Part shown: in pieces, positions 52,096 through 59,958 of the stretch
Layout: each line of letters starts with the position of its first letter
Position numbering within the stretch: the stretch's first letter is position 1
Source of the DNA: Streptomyces roseofulvus
GTDB lineage: Bacteria > Actinomycetota > Actinomycetes > Streptomycetales > Streptomycetaceae
Length of the DNA: 64,000 nt
NCBI RefSeq assembly: GCF_039534915.1
Contig: NZ_BAAAWE010000001.1
Location: 62,001-126,000, forward strand
Direction of reading: 5' to 3'
Made by a program: the position numbers and the translations under genes
Notes under the pieces: generated by a model
What the model was told of the DNA's origin: nothing
Seen by the model: only the letters and a program-made list of their open reading frames with translations
Database searches by the model: none

Positions 52096-52584
52096 ATGCC
52101 CACCTTCTCCTATGTGGTGCAGCAGAGCCACGACCAGGGGACCACGTGGACCCCCGGACCCGTCACTCCCGCCGGCCCCAAGTGGGACGATGAGGACGCC
52201 GCCCGGCTCGCCTCCGAGATCCTCGACCAGACGTACCGGCAGATCCTCCGCGGCGACGGCTCCGTGTCCGTCCCGCTCCTCCAGGTCCTCGTTTGGGCCG
52301 GACCCGCCCAGGGCGCCCCCCTCGCCACCTCGTCCACCGGCACCGACCGGCAGTGGCGGGCCACCGGCGACCTCATCGAGGAAATCGCCAACGACATCCG
52401 CCACCACGAGAACGAGAAGAAGCGGCACGAGGCCGAGGCCGCCAGCGCCCAGACCGCCATCAACAACGCCAAGGCCCGGCTGGCCAACCTCGTCCGCAGC
52501 GCCGCCCGCATGCAGATGCCCCAGGTCGACATCGCCCACCGCGCCGGCCGCAGCCGCGAGTGGGTCCGCAAGACCGTCGCCTGA
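52096..52584 (+). CDS. Hypothetical protein with coiled coil and C-terminal HTH-like segment
   Basis: 162 residues from ATG 52096, chosen because AAAGGA lies nine bases upstream; ATGs at 52087 and 52075 overlap or precede the SD. The centre forms a coiled coil (EIANDIRHHENEKKRHEAEA, ASAQTAINNAKARLANLV). The end (MQMPQVDIAHRAGRSREWVR) looks like a recognition helix. It is possibly a DNA-binding accessory protein of mobile or actinomycete-specific type; no family is recognised. A 10-bp stem terminator follows. Confidence 0.6.
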   Translation: MPTFSYVVQQSHDQGTTWTPGPVTPAGPKWDDEDAARLASEILDQTYRQILRGDGSVSVPLLQVLVWAGPAQGAPLATSSTGTDRQWRATGDLIEEIANDIRHHENEKKRHEAEAASAQTAINNAKARLANLVRSAARMQMPQVDIAHRAGRSREWVRKTVA

Positions 52585-52601
52585 ACCGCTCGGAACCAGG
52601 A

Positions 52602-52633
52602 AGCGCCCGCCCTCACCCCCGAAGGCGGGCGCT
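52602..52633 (+). terminator. Terminator hairpin
   Basis: AGCGCCCGCC, a 12-base loop and GGCGGGCGCT, 18 bases after the stop at 52584. Confidence 0.65.
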
Positions 52634-52679
52634 CCGGCATTCAGGGGCCGCTGTCGGACGGGTCCGGGACCATCCGGGA

Positions 52680-53114
52680 ATGGACGACGTGAAGGCATCC
52701 GCGGTCTACCGGCTCTTCGACGAGCATGGGGCGCTCCTCTACATCGGCGTGACCCGTGATCCGGCCTCGCGCTGGAAGGACCATCGCAAGGAGATGTTCT
52801 GGTGGCGGGAGGTCACCGACAAGCGCTTGACCTGGTACGCCACCCATGAGGAGGGGTGGGCGGCCGAGTCCCACGCCATCCGGACCGAAGGCCCCCGGTA
52901 CAACAAGAGCTCGTGGCCGAACATGGCTCCGCAGCTCCCGCCCGGAGTGCCTCCGCAGCCCTGCGGAACGCGCATCGCCTACCAGCACCGCGAGACCCGG
53001 GTCGGCTACCGCATCCAGTGGTACCAGTGGCGGCTCACCCTCCAGGACGCGCTGGAGACGATCCGGGAGGAGGAAGCGCCCGGGCCGCAGGAGGGTGAGC
53101 CGACTGGCGGCTGA
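52680..53114 (+). CDS. GIY-YIG-like nuclease family protein
   Basis: 144 residues from ATG 52680; the SD is weak. The N-terminus has the GIY-YIG arrangement (SAVYRLFDEHGALLYIGVTR, DPASRWKDHRKEMFWW), and Glu in EEGWAAESHAIRTEGPRYNK fits the catalytic metal ligand. The first GIY is changed to VYR and the second is YIG, as in many single-domain members. These proteins cut DNA in repair, mobility or defence. Here it is alone between two terminators. No partner suggests a specific role. Confidence 0.75.
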   Translation: MDDVKASAVYRLFDEHGALLYIGVTRDPASRWKDHRKEMFWWREVTDKRLTWYATHEEGWAAESHAIRTEGPRYNKSSWPNMAPQLPPGVPPQPCGTRIAYQHRETRVGYRIQWYQWRLTLQDALETIREEEAPGPQEGEPTGG

Positions 53115-53442
53115 GGACCGTTCGGCCACCGGTGGTCCCCTCCCGTGCGGCAGAGTGCTGCTCGTCGGCTCAGGTCGGAGGCCGGCCGCCGCTCCTCGCG
53201 CTCCCTCGCTTCCGGTGGTGCCGCTCCTGCCGACAGGCCGTGTCCTTGTGTCCCGCTGTGTGTCCTCGCGTGTGTCCCGGCTTGTGCTCATGTGATGTCG
53301 CAGGTCAGGGCACGTTTCGCGGCAGAAGGGTGACGGACGGCGGGTGTGCACATGACGGTGCCCCGTCTCGCACGGCTGGCGAGGCGGGGCACCCGGGGGC
53401 CGGTCCGTTATGGGGGTACGCACCGGCCGGGCCGGTCTGGGG
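53115..53442. other. Convergent intergenic region
   Basis: 328 bp between convergent genes. It contains the hairpin at 53358-53392. No coding sequence is supported. Confidence 0.5.
53358..53392. terminator. 14-bp hairpin between convergent operons
   Basis: GTGCCCCGTCTCGC, a seven-base loop and GCGAGGCGGGGCAC, one wobble pair. It lies 50 bases after the end of the seven-gene minus-strand operon. Confidence 0.7.
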
Positions 53443-54546
53443 TCAGACGCCGAGTCGGTTCACGGCCTCCTTGAGGACGAGCCCGTTTGCGGCGGGGTCG
53501 TGGCCCATCACGAGTCCTTGTGAGGTCAGGGTGTCGAGGTGGTGGCGCAGGTCGGTGTGGCCGCAGGGGGCGGGCAGCAGGCCGAAGATGTCGGGGTAGC
53601 GGTCCTCGGTGTCGGCGGTGAAGAAGTCGCGGTCCTGGACGCCCCGGTCGGCTTCGGTGAGCCGGGGTTCGGCGCCGGCGGTGATCTGGGGATAGAGGAT
53701 GCCGACGGCCTGGCCCTCGGTGGCGAGCGGCATGGACAGCCACGCGGTGAGCTGGTCGGGCCAGAACTGGGGCTTCAGCTCCTTGCCGTTGTTCTTCCAC
53801 AGCGGTTCGCGGCGGCCGGCGAGGAGGGCGTCGGTGACGCTTGGGTGCTGGGTGGGGTGCATGCGCTCGCCGGAGGCGAGGCGGGTGCGGACGGTCTCGT
53901 AGAGGTCGAGGGCGTCGAGGAGGCCGAAGCCGAACGCGGCGGCGGACGGCCAGGGCAGGACCCGGACGACGCCGTCCTCGACGCGGGCGAACACCCGGTC
54001 GTTGGCGAGGAGGCGCCATCCGGCGCGGGACAGGGTGAGAGCGGTGGTCGTCTTGCCCGCGCCCTTGTCGCCGAGGGTGAGGACGGTGGCGCCGTCGGGG
54101 GCGGTGACGGCGGAGGCGTGCAGGATGTGCCAGCCGTCGGCGAGGAGCTGGGCGCGAAGGAGTTCGCGGGCGAGGCGCGCCGCGGCAGCGGCGAGCTCGG
54201 TTGCGCCGGTGCCGACGATCCGCAGCAGCCGCCACTCCTCGTCCCACCGGTAGGCGATGGAGCGGTCCTCGTCGACGGCGGTCACGAGCGCGCCGTCGCG
54301 GGCGACGCGGAGCTGCGCGCCGGCGTACTCGACCGTCTCGGGGTCGCCCTGTTCGACGACGGCGGCCAGGGCCTGGAGTTCGGTGTCGTCGAGGTCGGCG
54401 GAGACCGTGGGCCCGTCGATCTCGGTGGTGGGCGTGGCGGTCCACCAGCTGCCGAGGTAGCGGGTGGCCCAGGCGGGGACGGTTTCGGTGGTGCTGGTGA
54501 CGGTGACGGCCTGGCCGTCGGCGGTGGTGATGCGTACGGCACCCAT
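53443..54546 (-). CDS. HPr-kinase-like P-loop ATPase
   Basis: 367 residues from ATG 54546, ten bases after GAGGAGA and five after the stop of the upstream gene. The N-terminal 130 residues form a separate domain. The core has WHILHASAVTAPDGATVLTL, then Walker A GDKGAGKTTTALTLSRAG and WRLLANDRVFARVED, the layout of the HprK/PEP-carboxykinase-like family that phosphorylates proteins or peptides. The usual Asp-Asp after the P-loop is Asn-Asp here (LANDRV), an oddity. It is the last gene of a seven-gene overlapping operon. The substrate is unknown. Confidence 0.75.
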   Translation of the reverse strand: MGAVRITTADGQAVTVTSTTETVPAWATRYLGSWWTATPTTEIDGPTVSADLDDTELQALAAVVEQGDPETVEYAGAQLRVARDGALVTAVDEDRSIAYRWDEEWRLLRIVGTGATELAAAAARLARELLRAQLLADGWHILHASAVTAPDGATVLTLGDKGAGKTTTALTLSRAGWRLLANDRVFARVEDGVVRVLPWPSAAAFGFGLLDALDLYETVRTRLASGERMHPTQHPSVTDALLAGRREPLWKNNGKELKPQFWPDQLTAWLSMPLATEGQAVGILYPQITAGAEPRLTEADRGVQDRDFFTADTEDRYPDIFGLLPAPCGHTDLRHHLDTLTSQGLVMGHDPAANGLVLKEAVNRLGV

Positions 54547-54551
54547 GCGGG

Positions 54552-55436
54552 TCAGATCTCCTCGTTGAGTCGGGTGTAGGCGGTGTGGAGCTTCTCCTCG
54601 GCCGCGGCGAGCTGGGCGGTCTCGGAGTCGTCGAGGGGAGGCGGGCACAGGGCCGGGGTGCCGCCGGTATAGGTCACGGGCATCCCGAGCCAGACGCCGG
54701 TGTCCTGGCGCACGGACATCTCGGTGGTGCCGTCCGCGAGGCCGAGGGCGTGGGTGAGTGCGTCCAGGACGGCGCCGGCGGGCCCGAGCCGGGTGCGGCC
54801 GATGCCGTCGCTGATCCGGCGGGGCCGTGCCGCGAGTTCGTCGCGAACCTGCTGGACGGGGACGGTGACAGGCTCGCCGTGGACGGTGGTGGTGGACGCG
54901 CAGATGACAGCGCCGTCGCCATGCTCGCCGATCACGTGGCCATGGACCGCGCCGACGGGAACGCCGAGGTGGCGGGCGAGGGTCAGACGGTATCGGGCGG
55001 TGTCGGTCGCGGCCCCGATCCCTACGACACGTGTGCAGTTGGAGCGTTCGGCGAAGACGCGGGCGAGGACGTCGACCGGGTTGGTAACCATGACGGCGAC
55101 GCCGGTGTAATCGGTGAGCTGACGGGCGAGGTGGACGATGAGCGGGCCGTTCGCGACAAGCCCGGCCATGCGCACGTCCCGGCGGGCCATGTTGGTGAAC
55201 CGGGCCCGCGGGGAGAGCACCACAGCGTCGCAGCCACTCATGGCCTCCGGTGTGGTGACGGTGACCCGCATGCGTGACTTGGTGACCTGCGCCTGGTCCT
55301 CCAGATCGGTGACGAGCCCGCGGGCACTGGCCTGCGATCCGGAGGCGACCAGAAGTTCACTGCACCAGCCGGCGGCGACGAGGAGAGCGCCGACGCTCTG
55401 CCCGACCGCCCCGGCTCCGATCAGTCCGATCCTCAT
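54552..55436 (-). CDS. Lactate/malate dehydrogenase-like protein
   Basis: 294 residues from ATG 55436, overlapping the previous stop (ATGA). The Rossmann motif is RIGLIGAGAVGQSVGALLVA. The substrate loop contains VVLSPRARFTNMARRDV. NAD-binding VMVTNPVDVLARVF and the catalytic His in HVIGEHGDGAVI are present. Family members interconvert 2-hydroxy and 2-oxo acids. The usual active-site Arg/Gln loop residues after the second strand are altered (SGSQASARG in place of an acidic NAD-selecting residue), which may change the cofactor or substrate. It is embedded in the HprK/APH operon and so unlikely to be a housekeeping enzyme. Confidence 0.75.
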   Translation of the reverse strand: MRIGLIGAGAVGQSVGALLVAAGWCSELLVASGSQASARGLVTDLEDQAQVTKSRMRVTVTTPEAMSGCDAVVLSPRARFTNMARRDVRMAGLVANGPLIVHLARQLTDYTGVAVMVTNPVDVLARVFAERSNCTRVVGIGAATDTARYRLTLARHLGVPVGAVHGHVIGEHGDGAVICASTTTVHGEPVTVPVQQVRDELAARPRRISDGIGRTRLGPAGAVLDALTHALGLADGTTEMSVRQDTGVWLGMPVTYTGGTPALCPPPLDDSETAQLAAAEEKLHTAYTRLNEEI

Positions 55437-56581
55437 GCGGTTACCGCCTCTCGTACGCGGGTCAGATACAGGCGCCACCAGGTCGCCCCGTCGCCGCCGG
55501 CCGCGAGTGGGGCGGTGGCGTGGTCGAGGAGGTCCGCGATGTGGCGGGCGCGGGCCTGCACCGCGGCCGCGTGCGCGGACAGCGGCAGATCGGCCGGGCA
55601 GGTCAGGTAGGTGGTCAGGATGTTGAGGGTGTCCATAAGGACCAGGACCACGAGCTCGCGCAGCCATCCGGCCCGCTCGTCGGCGGGCAGTCGGCGGGCG
55701 GCGGCGTGCACGAAGGAGTCGACGCCGCCGAGGACCGCCTCGGCGGAGGCCGCCGGGCGGCGGGCGATCAGCCCGAGCAGGAGGCGGGAGACGAGTTTCG
55801 CGGTGTCGGCGACCGGGTGACCCCGCATCAGCCCCGGATCCAGGTACACCGGTCGGCCGGCGGCGGCGAAGACCGCGTGCTCGGGCTTGAGGTCGCCGAA
55901 GATCACCCCTCCCCCGGGCCGCGGCCGTGGGGGGAGCGGGCGGGCGCGGCGCAGTCGATCGGCCGCTGCTGCGAGGGCCTGGCCGTGTCCGGTCCGGCGC
56001 AGGTAGGCCGATCCGGACAGGCCGTTGAACTTGCGGGCGAAGGTGCCGGCGATGCCGCGCTCGCCAATCGCCGCGCGCTCGACGGCCTCACCGACGCCGT
56101 CGCGGGCGAGACCTTCGGCGACATCGTCGAGGACCAGGGCGAGCAGTTCACGGGTGCGGCCGGGCTCGGCGTCGATCAGGTCCGCGAGCGTCGGCCCCGC
56201 CACCGGATGGGTGAACAGCACGCCGCGGGCGTATCCGGCAAGCGGGGCAGTGGTGAGCCGGGCGGGCCCGGCCAGGGTCCGCAGCTGCTCGGCCTCGCGC
56301 GCCATCAGCGAGCCGGACGCGGCGAGATAGGCCGTCTGCCGCGCCCGGACGGTCTCGAAGTCTCCGCACACCCCGGCGGCCACCGACACCAGCGAAGTGC
56401 CGCAGACCGACAGCTTGGCGTACAGGGGGCGGCCGTCGACGTGGAGGTGCTGCACGTAGCTGGTGACGGACGGGATGACCGGGCCTGGCACCACCACGGC
56501 GCCGGGCCACAGGGTCCGGGCCGCCGTGAGGACCTGTTCGCCGGCCATCGCCAGCACATCAGCCACAGCCGGAGGCATCAT
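55433..56581 (-). CDS. Aminoglycoside-phosphotransferase-like kinase
   Basis: 382 residues from ATG 56581 (a second ATG follows directly), overlapping the upstream stop. The APH/choline-kinase fold is visible: lysine-bearing GRPLYAKLSVCGTSLVSVAA, then VIFGDLKPEHAVFAAAGRPV (catalytic Asp) and VYLDPGLMRGHPVADTAKLV (metal-binding Asp). The helical C-terminal lobe is AGWLRELVVLVLMDTLNILT. The family phosphorylates small molecules or proteins. The typical HGD-x-x-x-x-N is GDLKPEH here, as in kinases and some APH relatives. It is translationally coupled on both sides within the operon. Confidence 0.75.
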   Translation of the reverse strand: MMPPAVADVLAMAGEQVLTAARTLWPGAVVVPGPVIPSVTSYVQHLHVDGRPLYAKLSVCGTSLVSVAAGVCGDFETVRARQTAYLAASGSLMAREAEQLRTLAGPARLTTAPLAGYARGVLFTHPVAGPTLADLIDAEPGRTRELLALVLDDVAEGLARDGVGEAVERAAIGERGIAGTFARKFNGLSGSAYLRRTGHGQALAAAADRLRRARPLPPRPRPGGGVIFGDLKPEHAVFAAAGRPVYLDPGLMRGHPVADTAKLVSRLLLGLIARRPAASAEAVLGGVDSFVHAAARRLPADERAGWLRELVVLVLMDTLNILTTYLTCPADLPLSAHAAAVQARARHIADLLDHATAPLAAGGDGATWWRLYLTRVREAVTA

Positions 56582-57012
56582 CGTGACCACCCCCCGGCCG
56601 CCGCCAGAGGCTCGGTCGCGGTCTCGGCGGCTGTCCGGGCCGCTGCGGCTCCGGTGCCGCACACGCACCCGGCGGCGGGCATCGCGGTCAGGGTGCAGCG
56701 GACGCGGTCGGGGCCGATGACGGCGCCGACTTCGGTGAGGTAGGCGCCGGCCGTGAGGCGGTCGGCGAGTTCGGTCGCGAGCTGGCGGGAGCCCTCCTCG
56801 TGACCGATGCCGTCGCCGAGCCACAGGCGTAAGGCGGCGCTCGGGGACAGACGCGGGTCGTCGGGGTCATCGTCGAGCCGTTCGGCCAGCCACCAGGCCG
56901 CCGCCCGCAGCCGCCGCACCGCCACCACCGGCACCAGGGCCTCGTCCTGCCGCAGCAGCCAGGTGTACGGGGCGGACAGGGTTCCGGCCCAGACCTCGCA
57001 GTGGATGCTCAC
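56578..57012 (-). CDS. Hypothetical protein in HprK/MDH/APH operon
   Basis: 144 residues from GTG 57012, overlapping the stop of the upstream gene (GTGA). Its N-terminal half is rich in Trp and Leu (WAGTLSAPYTWLLRQDEALV, RLRAAAWWLAERLDDDPDDP). The rest includes LTAGAYLTEVGAVIGPDRV and an Ala/Cys-containing end (AAGCVCGTGAAAARTAA). It is soluble, and no family is recognised. Its own TGA overlaps the kinase ATG. Confidence 0.6.
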   Translation of the reverse strand: MSIHCEVWAGTLSAPYTWLLRQDEALVPVVAVRRLRAAAWWLAERLDDDPDDPRLSPSAALRLWLGDGIGHEEGSRQLATELADRLTAGAYLTEVGAVIGPDRVRCTLTAMPAAGCVCGTGAAAARTAAETATEPLAAAGGWSR

Positions 57013-57443
57013 AGCTCGGTCACCTCCACACGTACGTAGGCGGCGGGGCCGATCTCGTACAGGGCGATCCCGGCGGTGTCCCGTTCGCGGACGTGCCGCA
57101 GCGAGCCGGGGTCCAGCGGCCGGCGGACGATGCCGCCCGGGGCGATCACCGAGACCGTGGCAAGCCCGGGGGCGTGGTCGGCCACCACGAGGAGGCTCTC
57201 GCTGCGGACGCGGGCCGCCACATGGGCGGTCAGCCCCTCGGCCAGAAGCGAGAGCCGCCCGACGTCGGACATGCGCAGGCCCCGCAGGCCGAAGTCCACT
57301 CCCGTGCAGAACCCGGCCCGGGACGGCGTACGCGCCTCCGCCGCGGGATAGCTCCGCAGCCGGCGGCCGGGCGCCTCGCCGGCCTCGACGACGCCGGTGC
57401 GCGGGCCGTGGGCGGGAAGAGGGTGCAGGGAGGACGGGATCAT
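57009..57443 (-). CDS. Hypothetical protein in HprK/MDH/APH operon
   Basis: 144 residues from ATG 57443, overlapping the upstream gene's stop. The N-terminus is proline-rich. The core reads MSDVGRLSLLAEGLTAHVAA, RVRSESLLVVADHAPGLATV and GIALYEIGPAAYVRVEVTEL, an alpha/beta domain. No family is recognised. Its position between the 153- and 144-residue genes with four-base overlaps argues for equimolar expression in a complex or pathway. Confidence 0.6.
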   Translation of the reverse strand: MIPSSLHPLPAHGPRTGVVEAGEAPGRRLRSYPAAEARTPSRAGFCTGVDFGLRGLRMSDVGRLSLLAEGLTAHVAARVRSESLLVVADHAPGLATVSVIAPGGIVRRPLDPGSLRHVRERDTAGIALYEIGPAAYVRVEVTEL

Positions 57444-57901
57444 CGCGGGTTCCTCCGTCCGCCGCCGGTGATGCGGGTGGCCTCCAGTGCCTCGCGCAGG
57501 GCAGCCGGCCGCATCAGCCGGGGACAGGCGCCGGGCGGCCGGAGCCACCAGCGCGCCGACGTCTGCTCACTTCCCGGGCGGGGCACGGCGATCCACCACG
57601 GGCGCCCCAGCGCCACTGTCCCGGCCACGGTCCAGTCCGCGACCGTGCCGAGCGGCACCCACACGTAGGTGTGGCCGGCTCCCTCGTCGTCCAGGACCGG
57701 CACGTCCGTCCAGTCCCCGGGCCGGTGCCCGGCGGCGGCCTTCGCCCATGTCCGGGGAACGGCGATCACGTCCCACGCCGCGCCGGCGGGGAGGACCGCG
57801 TACGGCCGGCGGTTCCATTCGTGCCAGACGGCCCACTCCTGTCCGCCTCGTGAGGAGCGCGCGAGCCACATGGCCCCGGTGTCCGATGCATCTCGTTTCA
57901 C
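57440..57901 (-). CDS. Hypothetical protein, weak primase/polymerase-like N-terminal resemblance
   Basis: 153 residues from GTG 57901. The segment EWNRRPYAVLPAGAAWDVIA with a downstream TYVWVPLGTVADWT and RWWLRPPGACPRLMRPA loosely resembles the small prim-pol-like proteins found beside streptomycete regulator genes; this is a weak resemblance from memory. It is soluble and tryptophan-rich. It overlaps the next gene by four bases and follows the Cys-rich gene after three bases. Confidence 0.55.
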   Translation of the reverse strand: MKRDASDTGAMWLARSSRGGQEWAVWHEWNRRPYAVLPAGAAWDVIAVPRTWAKAAAGHRPGDWTDVPVLDDEGAGHTYVWVPLGTVADWTVAGTVALGRPWWIAVPRPGSEQTSARWWLRPPGACPRLMRPAALREALEATRITGGGRRNPR

Positions 57902-57904
57902 TGA

Positions 57905-58126
57905 TCAACCCCCTGTGCTGGTCGGGCAGTCGGCGCACACCCTCACGGGCCACCCGAGCCGGCCTCCGTCGCGGGTCACGCTGTACGCGTATCCGCCGGG
58001 CCTGGGGGGTTTTTCGGCTCCGCAGCGGGCACAGCGCAGGCCGTGCAACCGCTCACGCTGGTCCGGCGATATCGACCGCAGGTCCACGTCACCAGCACGA
58101 ATGTCCTGCTGAGAGTGAGCCTGCAT
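57905..58126 (-). CDS. Small zinc-ribbon-like protein, first gene of the operon
   Basis: 73 residues from ATG 58126, eight bases after GGAG. Two CxxC pairs (LRCARCGAEKPPRPGGY, VRVCADCPT) suggest a zinc ribbon. It opens the seven-gene operon that runs to 53443 and faces the XRE regulator gene across 250 bp of repeat-bearing promoter DNA. Function is unknown. Confidence 0.65.
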   Translation of the reverse strand: MQAHSQQDIRAGDVDLRSISPDQRERLHGLRCARCGAEKPPRPGGYAYSVTRDGGRLGWPVRVCADCPTSTGG

Positions 58127-58376
58127 GGTCGTACTCCGATCCGGCAGCCCGATGCATGGCGCAATCGAGCCGCTACGCGCCGTGTGCGAGTACCCCTAGA
58201 GTGACGCCGTGCGCACTCCCTGCGCAAGTGCGCAGCGAGTGCGGAGCAAGTTTGCTCGTGCTGTCGGAATATGCAGGCCAGGAGGAAACGGGTGTGCAGC
58301 GGGTTCGTCGGGTGGGGCAGACTGGCGCAAGGCAAGTGCGCAGCAAGGGCAGCAACGCAGGAGAAGGGGGCGGCGT
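58127..58376. promoter_or_regulatory. Divergent promoter region with operator-like repeats
   Basis: CAAGTGCGCAGCGAG (58225-58239) and CAAGTGCGCAGCAAG (58333-58347) are direct repeats 108 bp apart. GAGCAAGTTTGCTC (58244-58257) is a perfect palindrome. The repeats lie between the seven-gene operon and the XRE/DUF397 pair and are good candidates for binding sites of that XRE protein. Confidence 0.5.
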
Positions 58377-59237
58377 GTGACCGGAGCGGAGCCGAATCCG
58401 CCGGTGAGCCGGCGGAGCGCCGGGGCCGAGATGAAGCGCCTGCGCCTCAGCAAGGGGCTGAAGACGGAGGAGGTCGCCGCCCGCCTGGGCACGTCGACCA
58501 CGCGTATCAGCCGCATGGAGACCGGCAACGGGCGAGTCGCGGTCAAGCCGAAGGAAGTCGAGATTCTCTGCGACCTCTACGGCGTCCACGACGAGCGGCA
58601 GCGCGCCGCGCTGGCCAGCATGTTCGTCGCCGCGCAGCAGCCCGGATGGTGGGACCAGTACCGCGACGTCCTCCCCTCCGGCCTGGAGGTGCTCCTGGAG
58701 CTGGAGAACGGCGCCGAGCGTGAGGCCGCCTTCGAGCTCACCCTCGTCCACGGGCTTCTGCAGACGCCCCGGTACACGCGGGCGATCCTGGAGTCGAGCC
58801 CGAGCGTCCGCCGCGAGGACATAGAAGACAGCGTGGCGCTGCGCCAGCGCCGCCAGGAGCGCGTCACCCGCACCCAGGACCCGCTCACCGTCTGGATCAT
58901 CCTGGACGAGAGCGCCGTCCGCAGCCCCGTCGGCGGCGACGACGTCAACCGCGAACAGCGCCAGCACCTCGCCGAACTCGCCGCGCTGCCCAACGTGACG
59001 CTCCAGGTGATCGAGGAGCGTAAGGGCGCACACCCCGGCCTGGCCGGCCCCTTCGCGATCTTCGAATTCGAAACGCAGTCCCCGGTCGTCTACGTCGACA
59101 GCCCCGCCGGAAACCTCTACCTCGAAAAGCGCGCCGACGTCCGCAAGTTCAGCGCGACCTTCGACCTGCTGCGCGCCTCAGCCCTCGACCCCGCCGACAC
59201 CATCGCACTACTGCGCCGCACCATTCCAAGGGAGTAA
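58377..59237 (+). CDS. XRE-family regulator with DUF5753 domain
   Basis: 286 residues from GTG 58377, which follows a G-rich SD (GGAGAAGGGGG). The N-terminal helix-turn-helix is RLRLSKGLKTEEVAARLGTS, TTRISRMETGNGRV. The C-terminal DUF5753 contains AAQQPGWWDQYRDVLPSGLE, ELTLVHGLLQTPRYTRAILE, GPFAIFEFETQSPVVYVDSP and YLEKRADVRKFSATFDLLRA. It is the WhiJ-like class that pairs with small DUF397 proteins in streptomycete development and antibiotic control. Its partner gene starts four bases downstream, and a divergent operon is the likely target. Confidence 0.9.
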   Translation: MTGAEPNPPVSRRSAGAEMKRLRLSKGLKTEEVAARLGTSTTRISRMETGNGRVAVKPKEVEILCDLYGVHDERQRAALASMFVAAQQPGWWDQYRDVLPSGLEVLLELENGAEREAAFELTLVHGLLQTPRYTRAILESSPSVRREDIEDSVALRQRRQERVTRTQDPLTVWIILDESAVRSPVGGDDVNREQRQHLAELAALPNVTLQVIEERKGAHPGLAGPFAIFEFETQSPVVYVDSPAGNLYLEKRADVRKFSATFDLLRASALDPADTIALLRRTIPRE

Positions 59238-59241
59238 CCAC

Positions 59242-59481
59242 GTGAACCGCCCTACCTCCCCCACCCGCCCCAGCCCCGAGGAGCTCGACCGCCTGGACTG
59301 GTTCAAGTCCGAGGCCAGCTCCGCCCAGGGCGGTTGCCTGGAAGTCGCCTTCCTCGACGACGGCCGCGTCGCCCTGCGCGACAACGAAGACCTGGACAAC
59401 CCTCCCTTCGTCGTCACCCGCCACGTGTGGGACTGCTTCCTCGACGGCGCGAACCGCGGCGAATTCACCCCGCGCAGCTGA
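59242..59481 (+). CDS. DUF397 domain protein
   Basis: 79 residues from GTG 59242, four bases after the XRE stop. It has the family pattern LDWFKSEASSAQGGCLEVAF, VALRDNEDLDNPPFVVTRHV and a final helix WDCFLDGANRGEF. DUF397 proteins are partners that antagonise or modulate DUF5753-type XRE regulators; the length is typical. A perfect terminator closes the pair 22 bases later. Confidence 0.9.
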   Translation: MNRPTSPTRPSPEELDRLDWFKSEASSAQGGCLEVAFLDDGRVALRDNEDLDNPPFVVTRHVWDCFLDGANRGEFTPRS

Positions 59482-59958
59482 CCACCGCTGCCGCAGCAGA
59501 CAACGTCGGGCGTCACCGTTCACGGTGACGCCCGACGCCGTATCCAAGCCCGCCGGCCCGGCCGCAGTACCAGCAGCGGGCACCGCGCCGACCCGGGTAT
59601 GACTGATCCCCCGCACGGGGGTACAGGGGATCAGTGCGGGCGGTGAGCCGAGCGCCCTTGACGAGTCGGCAGCGCTCGGCCGCCCATGGGGGCGTAGTGG
59701 TTGGCAGAGACCAGCGCGCGTGTGCAGGAGCAGCAGGGCTAGAAGGTGAAAACGCTGGTGGCCACGATGACGGTGCACTCCGAGTCATACGTGTGTTCCC
59801 AGTGGCAGATCCTCCTCACATCACCGCCCGAGCACGTTGACGAGCTTGCCGGGCTCGGGAATAGGCGCCCCGTCCGGGGTCGAGCAGGTCCACCGCAGGT
59901 GCGGGATACACAACGTGTAGGTTGACGTGCCAAAACTCGGCACTGAGGGGTGGGGTAG
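59482..59958. other. Gene-free region with two hairpins
   Basis: About 475 bp. It contains the terminator at 59504-59537 and a second inverted repeat, ACTGATCCCC / GGGGATCAGT (59602-59611 and 59626-59635), of unknown role. No coding sequence is supported. Confidence 0.5.
59504..59537 (+). terminator. Terminator of the XRE/DUF397 pair
   Basis: CGTCGGGCGTCACCG, loop TTCA and the exact complement form a perfect 15-bp stem, 22 bases after the DUF397 stop. Confidence 0.85.

Noticed and set aside
53443..58126. Lasso-peptide or other RiPP cluster because of the HprK-like kinase
   Set aside because: HprK-like kinases occur in some lasso clusters, but no precursor peptide, cyclase, leader peptidase or RRE protein is present.
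59602..59635. Inverted repeat ACTGATCCCC as an attachment site
   Set aside because: It is a simple hairpin; no integrase gene or direct repeat elsewhere in the window supports an att site.
59513..59788. 91-codon minus-strand frame after the DUF397 gene
   Set aside because: It runs through the DUF397 terminator, has no SD and a low-complexity N-terminus.
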